The notes: a model not told the origin generated them from the sequence alone. A stretch of 14,750 nt of DNA from an uncultured Bacteroidia bacterium (GCA_902767355.1 CACXHG010000114.1:1-14750), one strand, 5' to 3'. Positions 6,381-13,458 are shown, counted from the stretch's first letter. Program-made: numbers and translations.

Positions 6381-7832
6381 ATGAGACGCATCTTTATTTT
6401 GCTGACAATGGCCGTAGCGGCGATTACAGCTTGCACCAAAGCCTCAAGCGACCTTGAGGAAGAGCGCATCAATCCTGGATCTGCGACATACACCTATACC
6501 ATCACTGCAAACAATGGCATGCCAGAAGTCAAGACCAATTATGATTCCGACGGAAGCTTCAAATGGTCTGATGGCGATGCCATTTCGGTGCTTTTCCACA
6601 ATAGCGACGCAGAAGTCAAAAACAAGTTCTTTACGCTGACACTTGTATCGGGCGCCAACACCAATACCGCCACCTTCAGTGGTGAGATTGAAAACGGCTA
6701 CACGATTGGAGCATCCGACGGTACCGAGGCCGACAAGAAAATATGGGCCCTGTTCCCCGCTTCTGACAACCATAGCTACACAGAAGGCAGCAACCCGTCA
6801 TTTTACGTTCAGCCCTTCGTTGATTTCACCGCAACACATTTCTCGGCAAACATTCCGATGTACGCACTCAACGCTGCCGAAGGGACGTTTAGTTTTGCGA
6901 ATCTGGCAAGTACGTATAAGTTCACGGTAAACGGGATTAAGGACGGTGTTAGCAAGGTTAAGTTCTCTGTATATAACCAGACTACGTTTGGCCTTTCTGG
7001 ACTTTGGTCAATTACTGACGACGGGAAACTAATTGTCAATTACGGTTACGCCTCCCCCGGTAGCGAGAAAAGTACTCTTACATATATCAGCAATGTCGTA
7101 AATAATCAGGCAGTATTTTACGTCTCTTGCCATGGCACTTTTGGTGAATTCCAGCCGGTCATCACTGTTACAAACTACGCAACCGATGTCCCTATAAAGA
7201 CCTTTACTGCATCAAAGAAGGACAAACAGAATTCAGTAACAAACGTTAAGCCAATCTCTCTCAATGTAAGTGAGGCTAACGGTGGCGTCTATTATACTCC
7301 AGCGATCACGATTGATGGGGACTTGTCAGACTGGAATGAGATTTCAGTTCTCCCGAGCAGTGGTACATCAAGAATAAGAGAGTGGAAATTCAAATCTGAT
7401 GAATACAATGTCTATTTCTACTTCAAATTAAGGAAGAATCGTAGTGAGTCTACAAAGGCTCTCGTTATAGGCTTCAATACAGACAATGATGCAACTACAG
7501 GAAAGACTTATGACCAAAATAAAATTTATGGTAACGAAACCCTCGTAACAGTCTATCCATTTACAAATACATCTAATACTGAACCTATTTCATTTAATGG
7601 TCTTGCAAGTTCGAGTTCAATCGAAATATTCGGTGGCAATACAATAAATGGGCTTGTCAATGTTTGGGGTTATGATGCTGGTGAGTCTTTGTCTTCTGAT
7701 TCTTCTAGCACTTACATCGAACTGAGTATTCCCCGAGAAAAGTTGAACTTGCCTGCAACCGGTACTTCCATCACTATTGGCTGCGCGTTTGATTTTTACG
7801 TTACAGGGACACAAAGCTTGATTCTTGAATAA
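6381..7832 (+). CDS. Fimbrillin-like lipoprotein with CBM9/DOMON-like C-terminal domain
   Basis: 483-aa predicted lipoprotein: short basic start MRR, a hydrophobic segment, and lipobox I15-T-A-C18. Residues about 35-295 are fimbrillin-like (EVKTNYDSDGSFKWSDGDAI is the typical opening strand pattern). The C-terminal domain, about 305-483, begins ITIDGDLSDWNEI, the usual start of CBM9-like/DOMON-type sugar- or ligand-binding domains. It continues with YNVYFYFKLR and GFNTDNDATTG, where acidic residues could bind a metal. It is likely anchored to the cell surface, binding a carbohydrate or acting as an adhesin. The last third (from about 7260) is visibly richer in A and T than the first, which suggests the domain was acquired separately. 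It is the second gene after the 53-aa ORF (5-nt gap). There is no stalk or catalytic motif, so an enzyme role is not claimed. Confidence 0.82.
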   Translation: MRRIFILLTMAVAAITACTKASSDLEEERINPGSATYTYTITANNGMPEVKTNYDSDGSFKWSDGDAISVLFHNSDAEVKNKFFTLTLVSGANTNTATFSGEIENGYTIGASDGTEADKKIWALFPASDNHSYTEGSNPSFYVQPFVDFTATHFSANIPMYALNAAEGTFSFANLASTYKFTVNGIKDGVSKVKFSVYNQTTFGLSGLWSITDDGKLIVNYGYASPGSEKSTLTYISNVVNNQAVFYVSCHGTFGEFQPVITVTNYATDVPIKTFTASKKDKQNSVTNVKPISLNVSEANGGVYYTPAITIDGDLSDWNEISVLPSSGTSRIREWKFKSDEYNVYFYFKLRKNRSESTKALVIGFNTDNDATTGKTYDQNKIYGNETLVTVYPFTNTSNTEPISFNGLASSSSIEIFGGNTINGLVNVWGYDAGESLSSDSSSTYIELSIPREKLNLPATGTSITIGCAFDFYVTGTQSLILE

Positions 7833-7858
7833 TGATTAGTAGGAATCATTTATACTGT

Positions 7859-7889
7859 AAAAAGCTTCTTCTTATGGAGAAGCTTTTTT
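7859..7889 (+). terminator. Rho-independent terminator after the fimbrillin-like lipoprotein
   Basis: Perfect 11-bp stem (7859-7869 with 7878-7888) with an 8-nt loop; the right arm runs into a T-run. A weaker 7-bp stem (AATGATT 7831-7837 with AATCATT 7844-7850) lies directly at the stop codon. Confidence 0.85.
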
Positions 7890-8001
7890 CATAATTCGGC
7901 AATCAAGAACGGGCGCACAGTGGCCAGAAGTGCCTGTACGGCAGAGCGGCGGGTCTGGGCAGCGCCCAGCAACATAGGAGGCGTCGCGGCGAGGGTGCGG
8001 C

Positions 8002-8126
8002 CTACATCGCCGCAATCTCTTCGAGAGTGAAACCGGTTACCTCGGCGATGATTTCGGGGGCGACGCCTAACTGCTTGTACTGCGCAGCGCTGCGGCGGCG
8101 TTCTTCCTCTCGACCTTCTGAATGGG
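8002..8126 (-). pseudogene. 3' remnant of a second Rpn family gene
   Basis: The minus strand reads EGREEERRRSAAQYKQLGV, then APEIIAEVTGFTLEEIAAM and TAG at 8002-8004. This aligns over its whole length with the last ~38 residues of the intact Rpn protein at 5083-6015 (ERRRSAAKYKSLGV ... EVTGLSPEEIQAL type). No start codon or nuclease core remains; the similarity stops at about 8126, next to the hairpin after the DUF2442 gene. It is a clear gene tail left by deletion or recombination and is not expected to make a functional product. The rest of 7890-8001 shows nothing recognisable. Confidence 0.8.
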
Positions 8127-8144
8127 CCGGCCTACGCGGCCGGT
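8126..8144. other. GC hairpin at the DUF2442 / Rpn-remnant junction
   Basis: CCGGCC (8127-8132) pairs with GGCCGG (8138-8143) around a 5-nt loop. The DUF2442 stop codon (8132-8134) lies within it. On the plus strand it is followed by TTTACTATTTTC, so it may be a weak terminator in that direction. On the minus strand no T-run follows, perhaps because the Rpn tail replaced it. Confidence 0.5.
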
Positions 8145-8380
8145 TTACTATTTTCATACAAAAACTCCGGGGCAAAACCTATCTCATTATTCCAGTCCAC
8201 AGTCCAACCGTCCAGAGTATAATGCTTGAAATAATCGATATCCTTCAACTTGACTAAAATCCCTTTATCATATACAAGCGAGAAATCAAAAACGCGAACC
8301 TCCCCCGTACTGAACTTCAGTTTCAGCATATAGTCGGTCAGATACTCTGCATCTGTAATATGTAAAAAGTCGTTAGTCAT
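8132..8380 (-). CDS. DUF2442 domain protein
   Basis: 82 aa. The sequence follows the DUF2442 pattern (NE0471 N-terminal domain-like fold): Y-LKLKFSTGEVRVFDFS near 18-34, then DKGILVKLKDIDYF, and an ending similar to IGFAPEFLYENS. The family length is usually about 80 aa, so it is complete; the last residues KPAA are encoded by the hairpin at 8126-8144. It starts 21 nt after the end of the DUF4160 frame, in the same direction, and is presumably cotranscribed from promoters near 8680-8720. DUF4160 and DUF2442 genes are often neighbours and have been suspected to be toxin-antitoxin-like; that is inference, since neither shows a known toxin active site here. With its partner frameshifted, it may now act alone. 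Confidence 0.82.
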   Translation of the reverse strand: MTNDFLHITDAEYLTDYMLKLKFSTGEVRVFDFSLVYDKGILVKLKDIDYFKHYTLDGWTVDWNNEIGFAPEFLYENSKPAA

Positions 8381-8401
8381 TGCTGCTCCAAAAAAAATAC
8401 C

Positions 8402-8658
8402 CTATTCAAGAGGTTTTATCTTATTGAAAGGCTGATACAACCTCATCTTCTCCCAGTTATCTAACAACTCATCCCGGTGCTGTTCAAGCCATTCGTACAC
8501 CATACCGACCACCCTGGGGGCAAAGCCCCTTTGATGGTGCCAGTGCTTATGTCAATAGTAGCTTCGTAACCCTGGTACTTGACATGAAAATGCGGCGGGT
8601 TATGATCACTAAAAAACATAGAAATAACAATACCGTAAAAAGAACTGATCTCTGGCAT
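8402..8658 (-). pseudogene. DUF4160 protein gene with a 1-nt frameshift
   Basis: The first ~48 residues are an unmistakable DUF4160 start: MPEISSFYGIVISMFF, then HNPPHFHVKYQGYEA and GTIKGALPP. In the same frame the protein then runs into unrelated residues and stops at 8461. Shifting frame at the C5 run (plus-strand G 8516-8520) restores the normal family end, RVVGMVYEWLEQHRDELLDN, WEKMRLYQPFNKI and KPLE, to TAG at 8402-8404. The total span of 257 nt is one short of 86 codons, so one C has been lost (C6 to C5) or missed in sequencing. The restored length of 85 aa is the usual one. The gene heads the operon with DUF2442; its start at 8658 follows a -7 box at 8675-8682. Confidence 0.85.
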
Positions 8659-8674
8659 AAATCCCTCTCGTTTG

Positions 8675-8706
8675 CAAAGTTAATAATTATAACAAACAGT
8701 CGTCAA
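8675..8706 (-). promoter_or_regulatory. Promoter for the DUF4160-DUF2442 operon
   Basis: On the minus strand TTG (complement of 8704-8706), a 21-nt spacer, then TAACTTTG (complement of 8675-8682). This fits the Bacteroidota consensus and lies 16 nt upstream of the DUF4160 start, implying a very short leader. A second TAACTTTG occurs at 8714-8721, in the repeat unit CAAAGTTAAT, but lacks a -33 box at the right distance. Confidence 0.6.
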
Positions 8707-8821
8707 TCCGCGACAAAGTTAATGCTCGAACGCCGGATTTGTACCACTCAAAACTTCCAGACAATCAGATATTTAAGTTTTTAGAATAACGCATTGATGT
8801 TTTCAGAAAAAAGATTGACCG

Positions 8822-8853
8822 GTAACGGGAAGTAGCGGGTCGTTACAACCCGC
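8822..8853 (-). terminator. Possible terminator of the sugar operon with two competing hairpins
   Basis: Downstream of the last operon gene, GCGGGT (8835-8840) pairs with ACCCGC (8848-8853). Alternatively GTAACG (8822-8827) pairs with CGTTAC (8841-8846). The two stems use overlapping bases and exclude each other. On the minus strand a T6 run comes about 8 nt after the second stem. The distance makes this a weak terminator call. Confidence 0.4.
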
Positions 8854-8880
8854 CCAGATGAATTGCCGAAAAATGCGTTC

Positions 8881-9945
8881 CTACCGTGCCGGGCCGATGG
8901 ATTCGGAGAAATGGTAGCCGGCGCCGATGGAGAGGATGTCGTCGGGGGAGTCGGGCTCGCCGCCGGTGTGCATCATGTTGCTGATGTGCGAGCCAAGGCG
9001 GGCAATCCACAGCGGCACCCCGGTGGCCTGAGCCGCCGCGCCCCAGAGGAAATTGCCGAAATTATAATTGTCGTGGGCCAGCAGGCCTTCCTGCTTGGTG
9101 TAGGCCACATAGTAGGTGCCCCGCTGAATGGGATGGTCGCCGCTTCGGGCAAAATCCAGCAGGCCGTAATACTCGCTCTCGCGCTTGAGATATATCAGCC
9201 CAGCAATCAGGCCCCGGAACACGCGATTGTAAACGCCGACCTTTTTGAGCGAATAATGCACATCGCCCGCCGAAATAATCTCCACCCGCGTGGTGTCGCG
9301 CACGGCCGCCGGGTCGTGCTCCGGGTCGGCCAGCTTGACTTGCAGGGCGTCTGCGCAGAGCCCGGGAACCACAACAATCGTCCCAGGATCCCCACTGACC
9401 TGGCCTGTCGGACAGCCGCCGGCATCAAAAGCATACACGCTCTCCACCCCATCCGGCTCCCCGCCAGCACCGGGCAGCCAGGTTTCGCTCACAGCTGGCG
9501 CAGCGAGAGTGCCCGGCGCTGGCCGCGGCTCGCCGGCCATGTTCTCACAGCGAACACCAGTCGCGCAACCCAGGCTGTCAAAATCATAAAAACATCGCCC
9601 GTAGGGTTCCTGCTCCACTGCTATCCCGCTGTCCGTGGGCCACATACGCCATTTATTCAAGGCTGTGCCGTCGTCGTCATATTCTATCACCGCGCGCAGC
9701 GTATGCCCCAGGTCGCCGTCGAAAACATACCGCCGCGGGAAGTGCAGCGCGCCGGTGGTGTCGGGCCTGTGGGTCCAGCCTTCGGCGCAGGTATAGACCA
9801 ACGATCCGCAGCCGTGATGCAGTGGGAGAACAATTTCGCTTGGCGCGACCGGCAGCTGCACAAATGGCTCCTGTGCCTCGGCCGCAAAGCAGGCTGCCAG
9901 CAGCGCCGCCGCCAGGGCAATTTTGGTCCGCAAAAATGCCGTCAT
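8881..9945 (-). CDS. Secreted protein with toxin-44-like C-terminal domain
   Basis: 354 aa, starting directly after the stop of the epimerase gene (TAG then ATG, no gap). The N-terminus is a signal sequence: MTAFLRTK, a hydrophobic stretch, and LAAC with Cys19 as a possible lipobox, or alternatively cleavage after AEA at about 24. The middle (30-230) is unlike anything I can name; one stretch, YDFDSLGCATG, loosely resembles a YD/RHS repeat. The C-terminal ~110 residues (HDNYNFGNFLWGAAAQ at 291-306, then DSPDDILSIGAGYHF) resemble the domain found at the C-termini of some polymorphic-toxin and Rhs-like proteins (toxin 44-like). No immunity gene is visible downstream; the next 200 nt are non-coding. 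An enzymatic role on surface glycans is an alternative. Being last in a sugar-nucleotide operon is odd for a toxin. Confidence 0.6.
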   Translation of the reverse strand: MTAFLRTKIALAAALLAACFAAEAQEPFVQLPVAPSEIVLPLHHGCGSLVYTCAEGWTHRPDTTGALHFPRRYVFDGDLGHTLRAVIEYDDDGTALNKWRMWPTDSGIAVEQEPYGRCFYDFDSLGCATGVRCENMAGEPRPAPGTLAAPAVSETWLPGAGGEPDGVESVYAFDAGGCPTGQVSGDPGTIVVVPGLCADALQVKLADPEHDPAAVRDTTRVEIISAGDVHYSLKKVGVYNRVFRGLIAGLIYLKRESEYYGLLDFARSGDHPIQRGTYYVAYTKQEGLLAHDNYNFGNFLWGAAAQATGVPLWIARLGSHISNMMHTGGEPDSPDDILSIGAGYHFSESIGPAR

Positions 9946-10989
9946 CTATCCGTAATATTCTTTATACCAGCGGGCAAACTTCTTCAGGCCTTCGCGCAGG
10001 GTAATCTTGGGCGTAAAGCCGAAGTCTCGCTCCAGAGCGCTGGCGTCGGCGTAGGTCGTGGGCACGTCGCCGGGCTGCATGGGCACAAGTTGCTTGTGCG
10101 CCTCAAAATCGAAGTCGGCAGGCAGCACACCCGCCGCCACCAGCTCTTCCTGCAGGATATTCACAAAGTCCAGCAGATTCTCTGGCTGGCCACCGCCGAT
10201 GTTGTACACGGCGTAGGGCGGTATGGGCAGGCCGTCGTCGCCCTTGCGGCGTGCCGGAGCGCCGGCCATCACACGCACGATGCCCTCCACAATATCGTCC
10301 ACATAAGTGAAGTCGCGGCGGCAATTGCCATAGTTATAAATCTGTATAGTCTTGCCAGAAAGCAGCTTATTTGTGAAGCCGAAGTAGGCCATGTCCGGCC
10401 GACCGGCGGGGCCATAAACAGTAAAGAAGCGCAGGCCGGTGCTCGGGATGTCGTATAACTTACTGTAGCAGTGCGCCATAAGCTCGTTGCTCTTCTTGGT
10501 GGCGGCGTAGAGGCTCACCGGGTTGTCCACGCGGTCGTCCGTGCTGAAAGGCACCTTCTTGTTGCCGCCATAGACACTGCTGGAGCTGGCATACACCAGA
10601 TGCTGGACCGGATAGTGCCGGCACGCCTCCAGAATGTTGTAAAAGCCTATGATGTTGCTCTCTATATAAACGTCAGGATTCTCTATGGAATAGCGCACGC
10701 CCGCCTGGGCCGCCAGATTCACCACGATGTCGAAATGGTGCTCTGCGAACAGCCGCTCCACCAGCGCCTTGTCGGCGATGCTGCCGCGCACGAACGAATA
10801 CTGATGCTCCGCATGCGCCGCCGCCTTTGCCTCGATGCACCGCAGCCGGTACTCCTTCAGCGACGGGTCGTAATAGTCGTTCATATTGTCCAGGCCCACA
10901 ATCTTCACCGGCTCACTGCCGTCCAGCAGCCGCATCACCAGATTTGCGCCTATAAACCCGGCAGAGCCGGTCACAAGAATGGTTTTCAT
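9946..10989 (-). CDS. NAD-dependent UDP-glucuronate 4-epimerase
   Basis: 347 aa, extended SDR family; interconverts UDP-glucuronate and UDP-galacturonate in the cytoplasm. Marks: GSAGFIG (8-14, NAD-binding GxxGxxG), DNMNDYYDPSLKEYR (34-48, typical of the CapI/LpsL type), YASSSSVYGGNKKVPFS (133-149), catalytic Y161-x3-K165, RFFTVYGPAGRPDMAY (187-202) and the RRDFTYVDD segment (224-232). The start at 10989 is chosen: it begins with the Rossmann strand MKTILVTG, and its ATG overlaps the VanZ-like stop (ATGA). A longer reading from 11121 would add 44 residues that are only antisense-like frame extension. In the operon the enzyme would link UDP-GalA, made by the upstream kinase and nucleotidyltransferase, to UDP-GlcA. 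Confidence 0.9.
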   Translation of the reverse strand: MKTILVTGSAGFIGANLVMRLLDGSEPVKIVGLDNMNDYYDPSLKEYRLRCIEAKAAAHAEHQYSFVRGSIADKALVERLFAEHHFDIVVNLAAQAGVRYSIENPDVYIESNIIGFYNILEACRHYPVQHLVYASSSSVYGGNKKVPFSTDDRVDNPVSLYAATKKSNELMAHCYSKLYDIPSTGLRFFTVYGPAGRPDMAYFGFTNKLLSGKTIQIYNYGNCRRDFTYVDDIVEGIVRVMAGAPARRKGDDGLPIPPYAVYNIGGGQPENLLDFVNILQEELVAAGVLPADFDFEAHKQLVPMQPGDVPTTYADASALERDFGFTPKITLREGLKKFARWYKEYYG

Positions 10990-11543
10990 GATTTCAAAGA
11001 TAGCAATAAATTCGCGAGCAGCGCCAACCCGGCCCCAAGGCAGCCCCCGACCGTGTTGAACAGCAGGTCCGTCAACTCGAAGAAGCCGCGGTGCAGCAGC
11101 AGCTGGAGGGTCTCTATGCACAGGGAAAGGGCGAAGGTGGCCAGGGTGGCCAGGGCGAAGGCACGCCAGAGCTTAAGCGGCTTTCTGGCAGCCAGATACA
11201 AAGCCATAAAAAAGCCGAACGGAGCGAAAGCGATGATATTCATCAGGGCCTCGTAGCCGAGCTGGTTGATGTGGCGCAGCCTGTCCAGGTCGAAAGTCAG
11301 ATGCACCCCGCTGCCGTTGGTGTAATCTTCTGCCAGTCGTATCAGCACAGTGGACTCCACCAGCAGCATGGCCGACAGGACGGCCAGGGCGAGGCATATC
11401 ACAGATGAGGCAGAAGCGCGCTTGCGAAGCAGGGCCACAGCCGCCACCGCCAGCGGCACAAGGGCGATGAAGGCCCACTGCCCAGGCGGCACCTGCGCCA
11501 GGACCTCAGCGACGGAATCCTTTATAACCGAAAACGAAATCAC
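10986..11543 (-). CDS. VanZ-like family membrane protein
   Basis: 185 aa with four hydrophobic segments, about 23-40, 47-66, 99-117 and 127-150 plus a final one near 165-182. The VanZ pattern is present: N102-IIAFAPFGF, then the SLCIETLQLLLHRGFFELTD segment followed by LLFNTVGG. Start is GTG at 11543, which overlaps the nucleotidyltransferase stop (GTGA); the gene in turn overlaps the epimerase start (ATGA), so translation is probably coupled. VanZ-like proteins have no settled biochemical role; VanZ itself gives low-level teicoplanin resistance. In polysaccharide loci they may act at the membrane on lipid-linked or cell-wall glycans. Antibiotic resistance should not be inferred from this alone. 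Confidence 0.85.
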   Translation of the reverse strand: MISFSVIKDSVAEVLAQVPPGQWAFIALVPLAVAAVALLRKRASASSVICLALAVLSAMLLVESTVLIRLAEDYTNGSGVHLTFDLDRLRHINQLGYEALMNIIAFAPFGFFMALYLAARKPLKLWRAFALATLATFALSLCIETLQLLLHRGFFELTDLLFNTVGGCLGAGLALLANLLLSLKS

Positions 11544-12289
11544 CGGCCCTCAGACGGATTTGCCTTCTCAAATATCTCCTGCACAGCGCGATAGCTCTCC
11601 AGATTGCCGATGTCATAGCGCGGGCCGCTCATCTGGAAGGCGTGAACCGGTGTCTGAGTGCACAGCCAGGCGATAAAGCTGCCGGGGGCGTCGGTGCCGC
11701 AGCCGGCCGCAATGCCCTTTGCCACAAGGCGGACATCCTCCCGGCGGTAGATATAGAACGGAGGGCAGCACCAGTTGCTCCTGGGCTCGGCCGGCTTCTC
11801 TTCCATGGAGAGGATCCTGCCTTCAGTATCGACTTCGGCTATGCCGCTCTTGCGCAGCCGTGCCGGGTCGTCTTCCCAGTAGCGCATAATGCAGCTCGTG
11901 CCTTTGGCGCGGAAGTAGTCCAGGAAGGCTTTAAGACTGAAAGACAGCAGGTTGTCGCCCGCCATCACCAGCAGGTCGTCGTCTATGCCGCACTGCTCTA
12001 TGGCATACTGGATGTCGCACACGGCGCCCAGGCGCGTCTCGTTGGAAGATGTGCCGTCGTCCACAATGCGGATGGCCTCGGCGCGCCCCGCCGCCCACTG
12101 CTCAAAAATGGACGCAAACTTGTGGTTGGTGACAACTATATACTCTTCAATGGCCGCCGACGCCTGCAGGTCATCTATCAGATGATCCAGAATCGGCTTG
12201 CCGGCCACCTTGAGCAGCGGCTTCGGAAAATTCTCAGTCAGAGGATAAAGGCGGGTCGCATAGCCCGCCGCAAGAATCAGACACTTCAT
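11540..12289 (-). CDS. Sugar-1-phosphate nucleotidyltransferase
   Basis: 249 aa, RmlA/GlmU-type nucleotidyltransferase fold. Seen: LILAAGYATRLYPLT (4-18) and KPLLKVAGKPI (23-33), the nucleotide-binding signature; GDNL 111-114 with D112 as a metal ligand; EEKP 163-166; YDIG 225-228 with D226 as the second metal ligand. It would couple a sugar-1-phosphate to an NTP in the cytoplasm. The substrate cannot be read from sequence. Because it overlaps by 4 nt (ATGA) the stop of a galacturonokinase-like gene and is followed by a UDP-glucuronate 4-epimerase gene, I infer UTP plus GalA-1-phosphate as likely substrates, giving UDP-GalA. A thymidylyl- or other sugar specificity remains possible. No extra C-terminal domain. 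Confidence 0.85.
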   Translation of the reverse strand: MKCLILAAGYATRLYPLTENFPKPLLKVAGKPILDHLIDDLQASAAIEEYIVVTNHKFASIFEQWAAGRAEAIRIVDDGTSSNETRLGAVCDIQYAIEQCGIDDDLLVMAGDNLLSFSLKAFLDYFRAKGTSCIMRYWEDDPARLRKSGIAEVDTEGRILSMEEKPAEPRSNWCCPPFYIYRREDVRLVAKGIAAGCGTDAPGSFIAWLCTQTPVHAFQMSGPRYDIGNLESYRAVQEIFEKANPSEGR

Positions 12290-13458
12290 AGTTCCACACC
12301 GTCTGCGCTCTCGCAGATAAACACATCGTATTTGCCCTTCATCTCGGGGAAAGACTCCAGATATTTTTCAGTCACAGAGCGCTTTATCTGCTCTTCAAAC
12401 GCCGGATCTATGAGCGCCATGCAGCAGCCCTTGAAACCGGCGCCGGAAAAGCGCCCGCCATAAATGCCATCCGTCTGAGTCATAATCTCATACAGACGGA
12501 TCTGCTCCGGCGCGCCCGACTCCCAGTTGTGGATGCTGCTCCATCCGGAAGCGAACGACAGGCGGCCGTAGGTCTCTATATCGCCCTTGCGCCAGGCCTC
12601 GGCCCCCTTCTCTACCCGCTCGAACTCGGTGTACCAGTGCTCGCAGCGGCGCGCCCAGCTCACCGGCAGGCGGTCCTTGTACTGCTCGTAAACATCACGG
12701 GGCACGTCGCGCGCCATAGCATCGGCAAACTTGCCATATTCCAGGCCGGCAAACGCCTGCAGGGCATACACGCCCGAGCGCAGCTCATCTACCCGCATAT
12801 TAAACTTGGACCCGGCCAGACTGTGCTCCAGGCCGGAGAAGAAAATGGCAATCTTGTAGGGCTTCATCTTGGGGTTCTCCGGGATAAGCTCGTAGCTGCC
12901 ATCCTTGGTGTCCAGATACAGAAGATGGTTTTTGCGGCTGAGCACCTCGCAGCTCTGGTCCAGCTTGCCAACATTCACGCCCACATAATTCTTCTCTGCA
13001 TCGTAGGCAATATCAATGAGTTCCTGCTGGCCGAGCGAGATGGAATTCACCGCGCAGAGAGCCTTCAGGAAGGCTATGATGACCGCCGCAGACGACGACA
13101 GCCCGCCGATGGGCAGCGACCCCTCTATCACGCCGCACACGCCCACCTGCAGCCGGTGCGTCTTGGACAGCGCCCAGGTCGCGCCGCGCAGATAGTCGGC
13201 CCAGCCGTTCTGCTTATGCGCCGGCACCGAAGCGATGTGCCACTGCGCCCGCTTCGGGAACTGCAGCGACGCAATCTCCACGACGCCGTTTTGCTTGGGC
13301 GAATATGCCAGATGAATGCCCTTGTCTATCGCAAGGCCGGTGATCTTGCCGAGATTGTGGTCGGAATGCGCCCCTATCGGACAGATCCTGTACGGGCAGA
13401 ACGACACCGCCTGGGGCGCCCTCCCGTAGATATGTTCAAATTTTTCCGAGCAAGTCAT
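12286..13458 (-). CDS. GHMP-superfamily sugar kinase, galacturonokinase-like
   Basis: 390 aa, galactokinase superfamily. The galactokinase signature region (usually G-R-x-N-x-I-G-E-H-x-D-Y) reads YRICPIGAHSDHNLG (23-37) here: the Arg is kept, but GEHTDY has become GAHSDH. From memory, this variant is the one found in plant galacturonic acid kinase (RICPLGAHIDHQGG). Other segments also follow that enzyme: W86-ADYLRGATWAL, GLSSSAA (119-125, ATP loop), KLDQ with D167, NMRVDE (220-225), KGAEAWRKGDIETYGRL (284-300), SSIHNWESGA (307-316) and GGRFSGAGFKGCC (334-346). It would phosphorylate C1 of free galacturonate or a related uronic acid; plain galactose cannot be excluded. It is the first gene of a five-gene operon, with promoter at 13487-13517, and overlaps the nucleotidyltransferase gene by 4 nt. 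Confidence 0.8.
   Translation of the reverse strand: MTCSEKFEHIYGRAPQAVSFCPYRICPIGAHSDHNLGKITGLAIDKGIHLAYSPKQNGVVEIASLQFPKRAQWHIASVPAHKQNGWADYLRGATWALSKTHRLQVGVCGVIEGSLPIGGLSSSAAVIIAFLKALCAVNSISLGQQELIDIAYDAEKNYVGVNVGKLDQSCEVLSRKNHLLYLDTKDGSYELIPENPKMKPYKIAIFFSGLEHSLAGSKFNMRVDELRSGVYALQAFAGLEYGKFADAMARDVPRDVYEQYKDRLPVSWARRCEHWYTEFERVEKGAEAWRKGDIETYGRLSFASGWSSIHNWESGAPEQIRLYEIMTQTDGIYGGRFSGAGFKGCCMALIDPAFEEQIKRSVTEKYLESFPEMKGKYDVFICESADGVEL

Noticed and set aside
7889..7975. 28-codon minus-strand frame starting MLLGAAQ
   Set aside because: It is short, has no motif or promoter and no match to the small-ORF pattern found elsewhere in the window.
8863..10458. Long plus-strand open frame (531 codons) over the secreted protein and epimerase genes
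   Set aside because: It is antisense to two genes with clear motifs; composition is typical of a mirror frame in GC-rich DNA, and no domain is visible.
10990..11121. 44-residue N-terminal extension of the epimerase
   Set aside because: It overlaps the VanZ-like gene heavily and looks antisense-like; the Rossmann start MKTILVTG at 10989 with an ATGA overlap is far better.
10986..11543. VanZ-like gene as an antibiotic resistance determinant
   Set aside because: The family is broad, the context is sugar-nucleotide synthesis, and no van cluster genes are near.
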